DNA of 64,000 nucleotides, taken from the NCBI GenBank assembly GCA_024234875.1, contig JACKNM010000002.1, positions 620,001 through 684,000 on the forward strand, read 5' to 3'. Origin of the DNA: Ectothiorhodospiraceae bacterium. Lineage in GTDB: Bacteria; Pseudomonadota; Gammaproteobacteria; HK1. Position numbers and translations under genes: made by a program. Position 1 is the stretch's first letter. Each line of letters opens with the position of its first letter. This document shows positions 62,858 through 64,000 of the stretch, piece after piece. The notes below the pieces were generated by a model. It made no database searches, was not told the DNA's origin, and worked only from the letters and a program-made list of their open reading frames with translations.

Positions 62858-63856
62858 TCACAGCCAGTCGGGCGTCGGCAGCCCCTTCTCCCGCAGGAAG
62901 GCGGGGTTCCAGAGCTTGGAGAGATAGCGGGTCCCACTGTCGCAGAGCACGGTGACGATGGTCTTGCCGGGACCGAGCTCGCGCGCGAGCCGGATCGCGC
63001 CGGCGACGTTGATGGCGCTCGACCCGCCGAGGCACAGCCCCTCGTGGCGGAGCAGATCGAAGAGCACCGGCAGGGCCTCGGCATCGGAGATGCGAAACGC
63101 CTGGTCGACCGGCGCGCCCTCGACGTTCCTGGTCACCCGCCCCTGACCGATCCCCTCGCTGATCGAGCTGCCCGAGGACTCGAGCTTGCCGGCGGTGAAC
63201 CAGCTGTACATCGCCGCGCCGTCGGGATCCGCGCAGCCGATGACGATGCCGGGCTTCTTCTGCTTCAAGTACGTCGCGGTACCGGAGAGGGTGCCGCCGG
63301 TGCCGATGGCGCAGATGAAGCCGTCGACGGTGCCGTCGGTCTGGGCCCAGATCTCGGGCCCGGTGCTCTTCACGTGCCCTTCGCGGTTCGCGACGTTGTC
63401 CCACTGGTTGGCCCAGAACGCGCCGTTCGGCTCGCTCGCGGCGAGCTCCGCCGCCAGACGCTCGGAGACGTGGACGTAGTTGCTCGGGTCACGGTAGGGG
63501 ACCGCCGGCACCTCGCGCAGCTCCGCCCCGCACAGGCGCAGCATGTCCTTCTTCTCCTGGCTCTGGGTCTCGGGGATGACGATGACGGTGCGATACCCGC
63601 GCGCGTTGCCGACCAGCGCGAGCCCGATGCCGGTGTTGCCGGCGGTACCCTCGACCACCACCCCGCCGGGTTGCAGCACGCCACGCGCCTCGGCGTCGAG
63701 AATCATGTAGAGCGCGGCCCGATCCTTCACCGAGCCGCCGGGATTGAGGAACTCGGCCTTGCCGAGGATCGTGCAGCCGGTCTCCTCCGACGCCTTGCGC
63801 AGCCGGATGAGCGGAGTGTTGCCGATGGTGTCGACGAAGCCGTCACGGATGTTCAT
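62858..63856 (-). CDS. Cysteine synthase-like PLP enzyme upstream of selA
   Basis: A 332-residue O-acetylserine sulfhydrylase-family protein. IGNTPLIRL, the PLP lysine in EFLNPGGSVKDRAALYMI, EGTAGNTGIGLAL, AIGTGGTLSGTATYLK and GGSSAINVAGAIRLA are family hallmarks. The length and IPETQSQEKKDMLRLCGA fit the CysK group including plasmid-type and cystathionine-synthase-like variants. It would make cysteine, or selenocysteine if offered selenide. Being first in an apparent cysK-selA-selB operon, it may serve the selenium pathway; that is inferred from position only. Confidence 0.87.
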   Translation of the reverse strand: MNIRDGFVDTIGNTPLIRLRKASEETGCTILGKAEFLNPGGSVKDRAALYMILDAEARGVLQPGGVVVEGTAGNTGIGLALVGNARGYRTVIVIPETQSQEKKDMLRLCGAELREVPAVPYRDPSNYVHVSERLAAELAASEPNGAFWANQWDNVANREGHVKSTGPEIWAQTDGTVDGFICAIGTGGTLSGTATYLKQKKPGIVIGCADPDGAAMYSWFTAGKLESSGSSISEGIGQGRVTRNVEGAPVDQAFRISDAEALPVLFDLLRHEGLCLGGSSAINVAGAIRLARELGPGKTIVTVLCDSGTRYLSKLWNPAFLREKGLPTPDWL

Positions 63857-63947
63857 GGGTGCGCATCCCGTGTGCTGGGGCGAAGGTCCGCCATTCTACG
63901 CGCCGCGACCGCGGCCACGACGCGGCTGCCAGTGCCCGGGCAGGTCG

Positions 63948-64000
63948 TCAGGTGAGGAGCTGCAGGGCGGCGAGCCGCGCGTAGAGCGGATTGTCGCGGA
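63948..64000 (-). CDS. C-terminal end of a gene running off the window (ABC exporter-like)
   Basis: The last 17 codons read RDNPLYARLAALQLLT with a stop at 63948. The sequence resembles the C-terminal tail of MsbA-type ABC transporter ATPases (GLYARLHxxQ). Too short for a firm call. It is upstream of and co-directional with the cysteine synthase-like gene, with 91 bases between. Confidence 0.4.
   Translation of the reverse strand, partial: RDNPLYARLAALQLLT

Overview
The window is a dense, very GC-rich (about 70 %) bacterial chromosome segment with short intergenic gaps, many 1-4 base stop/start overlaps and GTG/TTG starts. A PEP-CTERM protein, Urt-type urea transport, a NADH-dehydrogenase-like/SelD fusion, several cyclic-di-GMP proteins and group 3b hydrogenase together suggest an environmental proteobacterium, most likely gammaproteobacterial; the taxonomy is inferred from gene content only.

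Layout. 0-2.6 kb: urtA-urtB (urea ABC transporter, minus strand) behind a sigma-54 type promoter. 2.6-5.8 kb: a glycine-zipper envelope protein, a threonine dehydratase-like enzyme, a quinone oxidoreductase and a small secreted protein. 5.9-11.4 kb: a selenium locus. On the plus strand a thioredoxin-like two-domain protein is coupled to a UGSC-family selenoprotein with an in-frame UGA. Facing it on the minus strand are a SelD fusion protein and a second selenoprotein of the glycine/betaine reductase selenoprotein B family. 11.5-18.2 kb: HAD hydrolase, epimerase, FAH-family hydrolase, glutamine amidotransferase-like protein, FAD oxidoreductase, an HD-GYP gene broken by a 43-base tandem duplication, and a Nudix hydrolase. 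18.2-22.5 kb: D-amino-acid metabolism (D-amino-acid transaminase, DgcA, DgcN, alanine racemase). 22.5-27.8 kb: GAF protein and a complete group 3b [NiFe] hydrogenase operon with its protease. 27.9-30.7 kb: BatA-like and BatB/C-like proteins. 30.7-35.2 kb: a dioxygenase, a PEP-CTERM protein, three tandem paralogues of a small six-cysteine secreted protein, and inverted-repeat elements. 35.2-38.1 kb: UxaA/SAF dehydratase pair and an aminotransferase. 38.3-47.0 kb: signalling island (histidine kinase, response regulator, two GGDEF-EAL proteins, CheB-CheR-kinase hybrid). 47.3-54.8 kb: isoaspartyl peptidase, luciferase-like oxidoreductase, Asp/Glu racemase family protein, class V aminotransferase, DUF11 protein and GMC oxidoreductase. 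54.8-58.8 kb: a probable lipoprotein resembling a subtilase propeptide, then a large secreted subtilase. 58.9-63.9 kb: tRNA-Sec, SelB, SelA and a cysteine synthase-like gene.

How it works together. The central story is a selenocysteine system contained within one window: SelD makes selenophosphate, SelA converts seryl-tRNA to selenocysteyl-tRNA on tRNA-Sec (anticodon UCA), and SelB delivers it to in-frame UGA codons. Two genes here have such a UGA, each followed at once by a hairpin whose apical loop carries G-U at almost exactly the E. coli SECIS position. Ordinary gene callers would split both into four fragments. The targets of these two putative redox selenoproteins are unknown and are the most interesting open question here.
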